A stretch of DNA of 64,000 bases from Vacuolonema iberomarrocanum LEGE 07170 (GTDB taxonomy: Bacteria > Cyanobacteriota > Cyanobacteriia > Elainellales > Elainellaceae), in contig JADEXA010000007.1 in the NCBI GenBank assembly GCA_015207365.1, positions 1 through 64,000 on the forward strand, given 5' to 3'. The notes under the pieces were generated by a model. The model did no database searches, was not told the DNA's origin, and saw only the letters and a list, made by a program, of their open reading frames with translations. A program made the position numbers and the translations under genes. Positions 17,128 through 26,554 of this stretch are shown here, piece by piece. Position 1 is the first letter of the stretch. Each line of letters opens with the position of its first letter.

Positions 17128-18012
17128 ATGGAACCTCTATCTCATTACAAGTACGAAAAGTATGAGCCCCGAAATATGTCATGGGTCAAATTCTTTCGCC
17201 CCATGCTGTTGATTTCCATCCTGCTGCATGGGCTGGTGTTGATGGTGCCCGTGTCTTCTGAAGAAGTGTTGGAAGAGGAAGAGGTGGAAGAGGATGTAGA
17301 ACTAGAAGATGAGGAAATGATTGGGCTGTCTGCCTTGCAAGCACCTCCTCCGGCCCCTGAACCTGAGCCTGTTGCGACTCCGACGCCTGCCCCAAATCCG
17401 ACTCCGGCGTTTACACCCATTCCTCAAGCCAACCCTGCCCCAGCTCCTCAGCCAACCCCCGAACCGGAGCCATCCCCCGAACCTACGCCTGAAGCCACAC
17501 CAACCCCAGATGAAACAGAATTTGCGGCTGGTGGTGGCGAGGAAGAAGACCCTACAGGATCCCTTGAAGATGTAGGTGAAGAGGTTGCTGCGTCCCGAAA
17601 CGATCTCGTCTCTAGTTTGGGAGCGATGCCCGGTGTTCTAGCGTTTGGCCCAGATAGCGGATATTTCGTGGAATCGGCTCCCGAGAATTACTTCACCGTT
17701 TCAGAATTTGACGATAGCAAAGACGATAGCATCTGGCGACCTGGAGTCATCGGCGTGGATTGGTACAACCAAGGCACCGCCTTGAGGGCAGAGGAGGTCA
17801 TTTCTCGGCTGGGTAACCAATTTCGCGAGAGTGGCGCTGTGATGGAAGAAATACCCGAAGGGTATGGGGATGTTCCACTATTTCGGATTGCAAAAGATGG
17901 TCAGGATTTACTATTTCTGAGCGTCGTGCCTAGTGCGGGGAATTCATCAACTGTGGTTGTGCAGTGGGATCGTAATCCCAATTTGCCGCCAGAAAATCCG
18001 GGAGGAGTGTAG
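17128..18012 (+). CDS. TonB-like proline-rich membrane protein
   Basis: Product of 294 residues. A short cytoplasmic N-terminus precedes one membrane helix (FFRPMLLISILLHGLVLMVP) that resembles the TonB anchor, including its histidine. A run of Glu/Asp and a Pro/Ala/Thr/Glu-rich spacer of about 100 residues follow, as in proteins that span the periplasm. The C-terminal 120 residues (from about 175) form a compact domain with no TonB fold that I can recognise. It may energise or scaffold an envelope complex; the neighbours give no specific partner. Confidence 0.7.
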   Translation: MEPLSHYKYEKYEPRNMSWVKFFRPMLLISILLHGLVLMVPVSSEEVLEEEEVEEDVELEDEEMIGLSALQAPPPAPEPEPVATPTPAPNPTPAFTPIPQANPAPAPQPTPEPEPSPEPTPEATPTPDETEFAAGGGEEEDPTGSLEDVGEEVAASRNDLVSSLGAMPGVLAFGPDSGYFVESAPENYFTVSEFDDSKDDSIWRPGVIGVDWYNQGTALRAEEVISRLGNQFRESGAVMEEIPEGYGDVPLFRIAKDGQDLLFLSVVPSAGNSSTVVVQWDRNPNLPPENPGGV

Positions 18013-18215
18013 ACAGGTATTGGTGGATAAGAGAGGCGATCGCTCCGTATAACCCACCACCTATAAGCCTTTGAAAGCTTGTAGGCAATCCTCGCCAGTT
18101 CTCTAGTCATTCGATTCCCTTGGCTGCTTTAGACTAGACCTACACCTGCTGTACTTTTGAGCCAAACGGAATTAGCGAAAGTGCGGCGTTTGGGAAGACT
18201 TGGGGCGATCGCACG

Positions 18216-20591
18216 ATGGTCAATGCGCGTTTGGATATTGAGCAGCGGCATCAGGAACTTGCAGGCCAGTTGCAGCAGTTACAACGGCGGTTGCGACCGG
18301 GGCAGCGATCGCTGGCGGAGTGGAGTGGGGGGCCGTTGGCGGTGTCGGCGGTGCCGGGAGCCGGGAAATCGACGGGGATGGCGATCGCCACGGCCATTCT
18401 CTTGGGCAACCGCTACCTCCAAGCCACACCGGGTGCTCCGGTGCCCGATACGCAGATTGTGCTGGTGACCTTTACGCGATCGGCGGCGGCAAACTTGCGC
18501 CTCAAGGTACGGCAAACGTTGCAAGAATTAGGGCTCCCCATCAGCGGCTTTGCGGTCTACACCCTACATGGGCTGGCATTGAACATTGCCAGTCGCCATC
18601 CCGATTTGTCGGGGTTGACCTTGGAGCGGCTCACGCTCATTTCCCCGAACCAGAGCCATCGCCTGATCCGTACCAGTGTGGAGCAGTGGATTGCAGCCAA
18701 TCCGTCACTGTATCAGCCGTTGGTCGAAGGCATGAGCTTCGATGGGGAGGAAACGGAGCGGTTGCGGCGACAGTCGGTGTTGCGCACGGAAATTTTGCCA
18801 GCCCTGGCCCATACCGCTATTCGGGAAGCCAAAAGTTCGGGCTTGTCGGCGGCGGTGCTGCGGCAGGCGGCAAAGGAACTGGAGGCAGCGGTGGGCGATG
18901 GGGAAATGGACTATGACTTGCTGGCGATCGCCGCTGGACTCTACGAAAACTACCAGGAGCTGTTGCAACAGCGGCAGTTCATCGACTATGACGATATGAT
19001 TTTGGCGGCATTGCGAGTGCTGGACGACGAGGCGGCGCGGCAAATCTGGCAGGGGCAAATCTATGCAGTGTTTGAGGATGAAGCCCAGGACTCGTCGCCA
19101 CTGCAAACGCGGTTGCTAGAAATTTTGGCGACCCAGCCCACGACCGGAGCGCACAATTTGGTGCGGGTGGGCGACCCCAACCAGGCTATCAACTCCACCT
19201 TTACCCCCGCCGACCCCATTTTCTTTCGGGAATTTTGTGCCCAATGTCAGAACCAGGAACGACTGGCGGAGATGGATCAGGCGGGACGGAGTAGTCCCAT
19301 CATTTTTCAGAGTGCGAACTTTATGCTGGACTGGGTGAACCAGCGCTGTGGTACAGGCGAGGTCGCCACAACGGAGGTGGGTTTGCCCTTTCGCTCACAG
19401 CACATCTACCCGGTTCCCAATGACGATCCGCAGAGCGATGCCAACCCTGCCCCCATCGGCGAGGGGGTCGAGGTGCGCTTTCCACCGGATCCCATTCGCT
19501 CGGTTACCCTGATTGCGCAGCGGGTCGCGACCCTGTTTCGGCAGGATGCAGAAACGCGCATGGCTGTGCTGGTGCGAGAAAACCGTCAGGGCAAGTTTGT
19601 GGCCGATGTGTTGCGATCGCCCCAAACCCATGGCATCGGCATCGATTTGGAAAAGCTGGGGTTGGATCTGTACGAGGTGGGAGAGCGCGATCGCCATTCC
19701 CATATTCCAGCGGAAATTTATGCGCTGCTGCAATTCCTTGAGCGCCCCCATTCCCCCGACTATCTCAAGTCCGCTTTGCGGGTGTTGGTCAGCCGGCAAC
19801 TGGTACCCAGCCAAGACCTAAATCCCTTCACCGCCAGTCCGGAGCAAGTGCTATTTCCGGGTGTCCTCGACCCGCCCCAGGAGGAACCGGTGCAAACTGC
19901 CCGCCGCTATTGCAACAATCTCCTGCGGGCTCGTCTGGAGCTGCCACCTTATCAGCTCATTCCGTTTCTGGCACTGACCCTGGGCTATACCCAAACGGAG
20001 CTGGCCACCGCTGACAAGCTCGCCGCCCGCATTTCCCGCCAAACCACCTTCGACCAATCCCTCGCCAGCATCCTTGCAGCGCTAGGAGACATCGTCCGAG
20101 CCGAACGCTTTGAGCCGGTGCAGACGGATACCGATGCCCGCTACACCCGCCCTGGTCAGCTCACCATCATGACCATGCACAAGGCGAAGGGATTGGATTG
20201 GGATGTGGTGTTCCTCCCGTTTTTGCAGGAGGATATGATTCCAGGGAAACCCTGGATTCCTCCCCAGGGAAACTTTCTGGGGGAGTTCAGCCCCGCCGAA
20301 GTCGCCCGTGCCCAAATCCGCGCCTTGGTTCACCAACACTATCCGCTTCCGGCGATCGCCGATGCCACTCTGCAAGCCGACTACCTCAAACTAGCCGAGG
20401 AATATCGACTGCTCTATGTCGCTATGACCCGCGCCCGACGGCTGCTGTGGATGGCGGCAGAGAAGCAAGCCCCCTTCAGTTGGCAAAACCCCGACAATCT
20501 TCAAGGCGCAAACCCCAGCCCGGTTGTGACGGCACTGTATCGCCAGTTGACGGATGTGGGAACGCAAATGAACGCAGATGGACGCAGATAG
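18216..20591 (+). CDS. UvrD/Rep-family ATP-dependent DNA helicase
   Basis: Superfamily 1 helicase of 791 residues. Motifs in order: I VPGAGKST, Ia VLVTFTRSAAANLR, II FEDEAQDSSPLQ, III VGDPNQAIN, V LTIMTMHKAKGLDWDVVF, and VI LLYVAMTRARR. Motif II reads DEAQD as in UvrD/PcrA. There is no C-terminal RecB-type nuclease. The N-terminal 35 residues are a Gln-rich helix. The product probably unwinds DNA in repair or fork restart. The start ATG at 18216 is the first in frame. No operon partner. Confidence 0.9.
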   Translation: MVNARLDIEQRHQELAGQLQQLQRRLRPGQRSLAEWSGGPLAVSAVPGAGKSTGMAIATAILLGNRYLQATPGAPVPDTQIVLVTFTRSAAANLRLKVRQTLQELGLPISGFAVYTLHGLALNIASRHPDLSGLTLERLTLISPNQSHRLIRTSVEQWIAANPSLYQPLVEGMSFDGEETERLRRQSVLRTEILPALAHTAIREAKSSGLSAAVLRQAAKELEAAVGDGEMDYDLLAIAAGLYENYQELLQQRQFIDYDDMILAALRVLDDEAARQIWQGQIYAVFEDEAQDSSPLQTRLLEILATQPTTGAHNLVRVGDPNQAINSTFTPADPIFFREFCAQCQNQERLAEMDQAGRSSPIIFQSANFMLDWVNQRCGTGEVATTEVGLPFRSQHIYPVPNDDPQSDANPAPIGEGVEVRFPPDPIRSVTLIAQRVATLFRQDAETRMAVLVRENRQGKFVADVLRSPQTHGIGIDLEKLGLDLYEVGERDRHSHIPAEIYALLQFLERPHSPDYLKSALRVLVSRQLVPSQDLNPFTASPEQVLFPGVLDPPQEEPVQTARRYCNNLLRARLELPPYQLIPFLALTLGYTQTELATADKLAARISRQTTFDQSLASILAALGDIVRAERFEPVQTDTDARYTRPGQLTIMTMHKAKGLDWDVVFLPFLQEDMIPGKPWIPPQGNFLGEFSPAEVARAQIRALVHQHYPLPAIADATLQADYLKLAEEYRLLYVAMTRARRLLWMAAEKQAPFSWQNPDNLQGANPSPVVTALYRQLTDVGTQMNADGRR

Positions 20592-20697
20592 GTGGATGAG
20601 TGGAGTCTTTAGAATTAGTAAGGTGTCGAGGGATATTTCTCTTGCAATCTAATATCTGGAATCAAAATCTAAAATCTAAAATTCCCTAAGGGTTGCT

Positions 20698-21714
20698 ATG
20701 GCTGCTATTCCTCAAAAACCTCAGTTGGAGCAGGTCGATCCGCCGCGATCGCCCCGCGAAACGCTGCCCACGATGTATGACCTCCCCAGCGAGTTTCCGG
20801 AGGAACCAGGGTTGCCCGATGTATTCCACGATCTCCAGCCTCAGCTCCTCAGCCGCACCTTGCGCTTGCGGGGCTATGGGCGCGATCGCTACTTCACCGC
20901 TTCCGACCTCAATATCTACTACGATGTCCATCACCCCATTTGGCATAAGCGCCCAGATTGGTTCCTAGCCGTGAACGTTCCGCCTCTCTATGAAGGGCGA
21001 GATCTGCGCAACAGCTATGTGGTCTGGCAAGAAGGCGAGCATCCCTTTGTGATTGTTGAACTCCTCTCTCCGGGTACCCAGGCAGAAGATTTGGGGCGCT
21101 TCGGGCAAGCACAAAGTCCTGAAACAACGGAGGCTTCACCCACCACTAGCAACGGTAATGGCTTGATTCCCGCTCCACCGACCAACCGTGCCAATCGTGA
21201 GATACCCCCTGGCAAATTGGAAGCCTATGAACAGTATCTGCGGGTGCCGCACTACTTCGTCTACAGCCGCTACACGGGGCAGCTTCGCTACTTCAAGTTG
21301 GCGGGTGGGTCGTATCAGGAGCAGGCGCTCAATGATGGCAACCCCATTGCCTGGATCGCTGATTTGGGACTTGGGTTAGGGATTTGGGAGGGCGAGTTTG
21401 AGGGAATTCAGGCACGGTGGTTACGCTGGTGCGATCGCGCGGGCAACTGGTTCCTCACCGACACAGAGCAAGCGGAACAGCAAGCGGCTCAGGAGCGCGC
21501 CGAACGCGCACAGGTTGAGCAGCAAGTGAACCAGGAGCGACTGGCACGAGAGCAAGCAGAACAGCAAGCCGAGCAGGAACGGCAGGCACGAGAACAAGCC
21601 GAAGCGCAATTATTACAGGCAGCTCAGAATCTGCTGGCGACGGGAATGACACTTGAACAAATCGCACAAGTTCTGAATTTATCTGAAGCACAAATCCAGA
21701 TGCTTCAGTCCTGA
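20698..21714 (+). CDS. Uma2-family (DUF820) protein with coiled-coil tail
   Basis: Product of 338 residues. Residues about 70-250 are the Uma2 restriction-endonuclease-like fold, with the PD of KRPDWFLAV, Glu in VIVELLSPGTQ and Lys in GKLEAYEQYL at the places of the PD-(D/E)xK site. Residues about 260-300 are a Gln/Glu/Arg heptad coiled coil (EQAEQQAEQERQAREQAEAQ). The last 25 residues look like a small helix-turn-helix (MTLEQIAQVLNLSEAQIQML). The biological role of the family is unknown; it is heavily expanded in cyanobacteria. Confidence 0.85.
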   Translation: MAAIPQKPQLEQVDPPRSPRETLPTMYDLPSEFPEEPGLPDVFHDLQPQLLSRTLRLRGYGRDRYFTASDLNIYYDVHHPIWHKRPDWFLAVNVPPLYEGRDLRNSYVVWQEGEHPFVIVELLSPGTQAEDLGRFGQAQSPETTEASPTTSNGNGLIPAPPTNRANREIPPGKLEAYEQYLRVPHYFVYSRYTGQLRYFKLAGGSYQEQALNDGNPIAWIADLGLGLGIWEGEFEGIQARWLRWCDRAGNWFLTDTEQAEQQAAQERAERAQVEQQVNQERLAREQAEQQAEQERQAREQAEAQLLQAAQNLLATGMTLEQIAQVLNLSEAQIQMLQS

Positions 21715-21833
21715 CCAACAGCAAAATTGGGTGGAGGGGAAAGGGCATGGCTCATTTCCTTTCCTTCGCATTTCTACTTCCGTTTATTGAAATGTTGGAT
21801 TGGAATCACTGTCCGGTAGGATGGTCTAATGGT

Positions 21834-21856
21834 TTCAGCCGGAATGGCTGAATTTT
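21834..21856 (+). terminator. Weak terminator-like hairpin
   Basis: TTCAGCC and GGCTGAA form a 7-bp stem followed by TTTT, in the spacer after the Uma2 gene. Weak, but well placed. Confidence 0.35.
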
Positions 21857-21958
21857 GTAAGCGAATCATTCATCTGTGTTTCTAGTTATTTGACTTGTGG
21901 TATCGGCAAAAACTAGAATTCAAGCTCTGAAATCCAACATTTGGACATTGGCGATCGC

Positions 21959-23017
21959 ATGGATCGATGGAATAACGCTCTTACCCTATTTTTCAGCTTA
22001 CTGGTAGAAGCAATGCCCTTTTTGTTATTGGGGGTGTTGTTTTCCAGTGCGTTGCTGTTGTTTGTGGATGAGCGCAAACTGATTGCGGCGGTTCCCAAAA
22101 ACCCCTTCTTAGGGGCATTGGCGGGAAGCTTGATTGGCTGTTTGTTTCCCGTATGTGAATGTGGCAATGTGCCCGTTGCGCGCCGCCTGATTACCCAGGG
22201 GGCACCGGCTTCGATGGCGATCGGTTTTTTGCTGGCTGCACCGACGGTCAACCCCATCGTGTTTTGGGCCACCTGGACTGCCTTTCGCGATCAGCCAGAA
22301 ATTGTGTTTCTCCGCATCGCCTTTACCTTGGTCATTGCCACCCTCATTGGTTGGGTTTTCAGTGCTCAGGCGGATTTGCGTCCACTATTGCAGCCGGATG
22401 TGGCCCGTGCGGTGCCTGCCTCTCGTCCATCACCACGCCTCTCGCGGCGGGAAGCGCGCCGTCTGAAGAAGCAGGCTGATGTTGCCGAAGCTTCACCTCT
22501 GCTACAAGGGGGCACGTTCTTGCTCGGCGATAAGGAAAGCCGTGTGCAGTTGGATAATCCCTCGTCCGCCGCATTGCTGATGCCCAACCCGGTGCTGTCG
22601 AAGCCCCTCAGCGAGCGTTTCCGGCTGATGCTCGATAATGTGGTGCAGGAGTTGCGAGAACTGGGCGGGGTGCTGATTTTGGGAACGGCGATCGCTGCCC
22701 TCGTGCAAGTCCTCATCCCGCGCGAGGTGGTGCTAAGTCTAGGGCAGGGACAAATCAGCTCGATCTTGGCCATGATGGCGCTGGCATGGATTGTGTCCAT
22801 TTGCTCTACTGTCGATGCCTTTTTTGCGTTGGCGTTTGCCTCGACTTTCACGACGGGCTCTCTGCTTGCCTTTTTGGTCTTCGGGCCAATGGTGGATGTG
22901 AAGAACATCGCGCTCATGTTCTCGGTATTTCGAGGACGAGCGATTCTCTATCTCTTTTTGTTGGCTGGGCAGTTGACGTTTTTATTGACGTTGATTGTGA
23001 ATTTGTATGTGTACTGA
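21959..23017 (+). CDS. UPF0718 (YraQ/ArsP-like) permease
   Basis: Integral membrane protein of 352 residues with about eight helices in two halves separated by a charged cytoplasmic loop (about 150-230). The first half contains GCLFPVCECGNVPVARRL, whose paired cysteines are the family signature. The second repeats the pattern at ICSTVDAFFALAFASTF. Family members export organoarsenicals or act with thiol partners; the substrate here is unknown. I prefer the ATG at 21959 over the TTG at 21941. Confidence 0.85.
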   Translation: MDRWNNALTLFFSLLVEAMPFLLLGVLFSSALLLFVDERKLIAAVPKNPFLGALAGSLIGCLFPVCECGNVPVARRLITQGAPASMAIGFLLAAPTVNPIVFWATWTAFRDQPEIVFLRIAFTLVIATLIGWVFSAQADLRPLLQPDVARAVPASRPSPRLSRREARRLKKQADVAEASPLLQGGTFLLGDKESRVQLDNPSSAALLMPNPVLSKPLSERFRLMLDNVVQELRELGGVLILGTAIAALVQVLIPREVVLSLGQGQISSILAMMALAWIVSICSTVDAFFALAFASTFTTGSLLAFLVFGPMVDVKNIALMFSVFRGRAILYLFLLAGQLTFLLTLIVNLYVY

Positions 23018-23062
23018 AATTGGAACCACAGAGACACAGAGGGCACAGAGGGAGAAGAGTAG

Positions 23063-23524
23063 ATGGCTGTCGAAATCGAGCGCAAATTTTTAGTCATCAA
23101 CGACGAGTGGCGGGCTTTGGGTCAACCTGTGGTGTATCGGCAGGGGTATTTGCTGGCCGAGCCCCATCGCACTGTGCGAGTAAGAGTGGCGGGCGATCGC
23201 GCTTACCTCACCTTCAAGGGAGCAACCTCAGGTATTTCTCGCCAGGAGTTTGAGTACCCGATTCCGCTAGAAGAGGCTGAGACGTTGCTGGGGTGGTGCG
23301 ATCGCCCCTTAATCGAAAAGACGCGCACCGCTATCACCCTCGGCGATCTGACCTGGGAAGTGGATGAGTTTATGGGCGATAACGCTGGATTGATTTTGGC
23401 AGAGGTGGAGCTTCCCGATGCAGGCTATGCGTTCGAGCGACCTGAGTGGATTGGCAAGGAAGTGTCTGATGATCCACGCTACTTTAACGCCAACCTCATT
23501 CGCCATCCTTACAGCCAGTGGTGA
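23063..23524 (+). CDS. CYTH-domain triphosphate tunnel enzyme (probable inorganic triphosphatase)
   Basis: Product of 153 residues starting MAVEIERKFLV, which contains the ExExK signature of CYTH tunnel enzymes. Further tunnel-lining basic and acidic residues are visible (TVRVRVAGDRAYLTFKG, IEKTRTAI, WEVDEFMGDNAGLILAEVEL). Bacterial enzymes of this size usually hydrolyse inorganic triphosphate or related polyphosphates with a metal. It lies between the permease and a phoX gene, which fits phosphate metabolism, but no shared transcript is evident with the convergent phoX. Confidence 0.88.
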   Translation: MAVEIERKFLVINDEWRALGQPVVYRQGYLLAEPHRTVRVRVAGDRAYLTFKGATSGISRQEFEYPIPLEEAETLLGWCDRPLIEKTRTAITLGDLTWEVDEFMGDNAGLILAEVELPDAGYAFERPEWIGKEVSDDPRYFNANLIRHPYSQW

Positions 23525-23620
23525 ATAGCTAGTGGTGAACAGCAAAAAAGCGGCGGAGGCCGAATGGCTCCCACCGCTTGCGCTATCGAAATGATTTGGT
23601 GTTAAAGGATGGGCGATCGC

Positions 23621-25717
23621 CTAGGTTCCAATTACACCGCCATCATCCTTGGTAATCACCACCGTTGCAGAGCGGGGGTAGATGTCAGGACTTTGGTTGG
23701 GCCAGCGGGAGTTGAGGTTACCTGCCGCAAAATCTGCATCCGCTGCCGTCGCACCGGGGTGCTGCACGTTGATAAACAAGGTGCGCTGATCCGGCGTTGC
23801 AATCACTCCAGTGATTTCCTGACCCGTGGGGCCAGTGAGGAAGCGTCGAATTTCGCCTGTCCGGGGGTCAGCCGCCAGCATTTGGTTATTACCAAACTCG
23901 GCAAACTCATCGGTGTTCTGAACGCTTTCGCTGATATCCGTCTGGATCCACACGCGACTGTCGGCATCAATCCACAATCCATCGGGGCAGACAAACTTGT
24001 TGTCTTCGGTGAGAGCGTTGCCTGCGGGGCTTACGCTGTCAGCACTCGGCCCTGCCAGAACAAACAGATCCCACTCAAAGGTCGTGGCACCCGTCTCGTT
24101 CCAGCGGATGATATGACCCCAGCTGTTTTCAGGACGAGGGTTGGCTTCATCCACCTGTTCGGCTGTGCGGCGGGTATTGTTGGTCAGAGTGAAGTACACC
24201 TCGCGGGTGTTGGGATCCACGGCTCCCCACTCTGGACGATCCATCTTGGTAGCGCCCACAAAGTCCGCCGCGGTACGCGTATTCACCAGGATGTCCGCTT
24301 GATCGGCAAAGCCATTCTCTGGTGTCAGGCCGTTTTCGCCAAAGGCCAGAGCCACCCATTCCCCGGTGCCATCTGCACTGAACTTCGCGACGTAGAGTGT
24401 GCCTTCGTCTAGCAAATCGCCACTCGCCGTTGCCGCTTCATATGGCTGAGCCGAAACGAATTTGTAAATGTACTCAAAGCGAGCATCATCCCCGGAGTAG
24501 CAGACAACAGGTTCGCCTTCGATCGCGGGCTGGAACACCACCCCTTCATGGGCAAACCGCCCCAGAGCCGTATGCTTTCTGGGAGCGCTGGTGGGATCGA
24601 AGGGATCAATCTCCGTCATCCAGCCAAAGGTGTTGGGCTCGTTGCGGTAGTCGTCTGTCGCGCTAGCACCCATGGCCGAGGCATCGAAGCGGGCATATTC
24701 TTCCGCACCACTATCGGCTAGATCCCACTGGTAGCGAGACGTATCGGTGGAAACGCCGTAGCGAGCATGTTCGCGAGGGAGGCTGGGTTCAGGCCCCTGG
24801 TTACCGGGAAGGGTATCGCCATTGCGGAAGTAACCGGCCCAGTTTTCCTCTGCGGCCATGTAGGTGTTCCAGGGGGTAACGCCGTGGGCACAGTTGTTGA
24901 GGGTACCGCGAGTGCGGGTTCCATCGGGGCTATACTTGGTCTTCAGTAAGTCGCTGCCGCTGGCAGGGCCAGTAATTTCGGCGGGGGTAAGAGCGGTCAC
25001 GCGACGGTTGAGGTCGCTGCGGACGACAGTCCACTCTCTACTCTCCTGTTGCTGAAGGTGGACGATGCTGACCCCATGGGCATTCATCTCTTTCAGGACT
25101 TCATCGGCAACGCGCATTTCCCCTTGCATCGGAACCGCACCGGAGTCGAATGTCATGCCAACGGCAGATTGGTGCATGTAGCGAGGTTCGACATATTCGT
25201 GGTTGACCACTAGCAAGCCCTCTTCAGAGCTGCCCTCGTAGGGAGACTCCCCTTCGATGGGGAAGAAGTGCATCCCATCGTGGTGGCTACCCACCTGCAT
25301 GGCTTGCTCTTCACCGGTGTTACTCAAGCTGTAGTCTGGGTAGCTGCCGGTGATGGGCTCACCCCAGGGGATCAATGTGCGAGCCGTGTAGCCTTCGGGA
25401 ACAACAATGGTATCCGCTTCGCTGATGGGTACGGCGGTGAAGCCTAGCAGGGTTGTATCAGCAGCGGCAGGAGCGGGGCGCAATCCTTTGCTGATGGGGC
25501 CCGCAAACATGCTTGTGACGGCAAAGGCCAGTCCACCGCGTAGAACCTGGCGACGCTGCAGGCGACTGCCAAGAATGGAGGCAAAGGTGGGATTGTTGGA
25601 ATGATTGCACATGGGTTCGTCACCGTGGGGCAACCGTTCCTGGTTCTGAGTATTCGCAGGGATCTCACCTTTCAGAATGCGGGAATACTTTTTCCGCAGA
25701 CTTCGTTTATCGAGCAT
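23621..25717 (-). CDS. phoX: PhoX-family alkaline phosphatase (first of two)
   Basis: Exported calcium/iron-dependent phosphatase that releases phosphate from organic esters. The 698-residue product has a twin-arginine signal RRQVLRGGLAFAVTSMF after an N-terminal extension of about 50 residues. The DUF839/PhoX body follows, with LLVVNHEYVEPRYMH, LNNCAHGVTPWNTYMAAEENW and the late FVCPDGLWIDADSRVWIQTD. GAGGAGA lies 12 bases before the ATG at 25717. A Pho-box-like triple repeat lies about 400 bases upstream. The second phoX follows on the same strand further upstream. Confidence 0.9.
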   Translation of the reverse strand: MLDKRSLRKKYSRILKGEIPANTQNQERLPHGDEPMCNHSNNPTFASILGSRLQRRQVLRGGLAFAVTSMFAGPISKGLRPAPAAADTTLLGFTAVPISEADTIVVPEGYTARTLIPWGEPITGSYPDYSLSNTGEEQAMQVGSHHDGMHFFPIEGESPYEGSSEEGLLVVNHEYVEPRYMHQSAVGMTFDSGAVPMQGEMRVADEVLKEMNAHGVSIVHLQQQESREWTVVRSDLNRRVTALTPAEITGPASGSDLLKTKYSPDGTRTRGTLNNCAHGVTPWNTYMAAEENWAGYFRNGDTLPGNQGPEPSLPREHARYGVSTDTSRYQWDLADSGAEEYARFDASAMGASATDDYRNEPNTFGWMTEIDPFDPTSAPRKHTALGRFAHEGVVFQPAIEGEPVVCYSGDDARFEYIYKFVSAQPYEAATASGDLLDEGTLYVAKFSADGTGEWVALAFGENGLTPENGFADQADILVNTRTAADFVGATKMDRPEWGAVDPNTREVYFTLTNNTRRTAEQVDEANPRPENSWGHIIRWNETGATTFEWDLFVLAGPSADSVSPAGNALTEDNKFVCPDGLWIDADSRVWIQTDISESVQNTDEFAEFGNNQMLAADPRTGEIRRFLTGPTGQEITGVIATPDQRTLFINVQHPGATAADADFAAGNLNSRWPNQSPDIYPRSATVVITKDDGGVIGT

Positions 25718-26122
25718 TTTAAATTGTTCTCCTCTTGGATAAACCGACCCGACTTACTGCCAGGTCAATGTTTTGAAAGTGTTTGGATCGGTGCATCTAG
25801 ACCAGCCCCCTCAGCGATCGCCGATGGGGGCATTTGTGACGGTATCGAACAGGGTTTTGAGGCGTTTGAGGCGAGGGGAAATGAAATGCAACTCTGTCAC
25901 ATTCCATGGCAAAACTTCCCGTCGTTCCAGTCTCGTCCTGCAGCTTTAGACCATCCGCCCAAGAGCTGCAGAATCATCATTTCCTCAGTTGTGGTAAAGC
26001 AGAAGAATTGCTTGCATACAAATCACAAAACAACAAGTCACTTATAGAAAGAAACTGGTTCAGCCTTGCAAGGTAGATTGGGTTGTTCAAAACCATCACA
26101 CGCTTAGTAACGTATCGAGATT

Positions 26123-26152
26123 GGGTTAAGGCTTGTTGATGGTTTGCTTAAG
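26123..26152 (-). promoter_or_regulatory. Pho-box-like triple repeat upstream of the first phoX
   Basis: On the minus strand three octamers at 11-bp pitch: CTTAAGCA, CATCAACA, CTTAACCC, separated by 3-base spacers. This matches the known cyanobacterial Pho-box layout. It is about 400 bases before the start codon, implying a long leader. The rest of the 25718-26554 spacer shows no gene. Confidence 0.6.
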
Positions 26153-26509
26153 CCCAGGCAATAATTTGCGCTTGGCGATGGTGAATATTTTGTCGGCTCG
26201 TGAGATCGAAGTGTTCACGAGCCAAACGGGTGTATGGCTTAGGGGATGAGGAATTGCGGTGGGCGATCGCCCCCATTGCTAACAGCAAAACACGCCAAAA
26301 AAAATAAGCCCATGCCCTTAGGCTTGGTTAACCATAGAAAACTGAGATATATAAATTTAGCCCCAAGACCAAATTCAGTAAAAAAATTGGGACAGGCACC
26401 CGCGCCCATCCCATTCAGATTGTCCAAACTTACAACTCAAATCAAGCGTGCGTTACTCAGAAAAACCGTCGTTCTCTGTTTCCCTAGGAGGGTGAGTTTC
26501 TCCTGAGAG

Positions 26510-26535
26510 GGAGGATTGATGGATCCATCCTCCCA
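26510..26535. terminator. Hairpin downstream of the second phoX
   Basis: GGGAGGAT and ATCCTCCC form an 8-bp stem just beyond the stop codon at 26555. No T-run follows on the coding strand, so termination is uncertain. Confidence 0.4.
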
Positions 26536-26554
26536 GCTTTAGACTCGCCTGAAC

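Noticed and set aside
23609..24412. 267-codon plus-strand open frame
   Set aside because: Antisense shadow of the first phoX gene.
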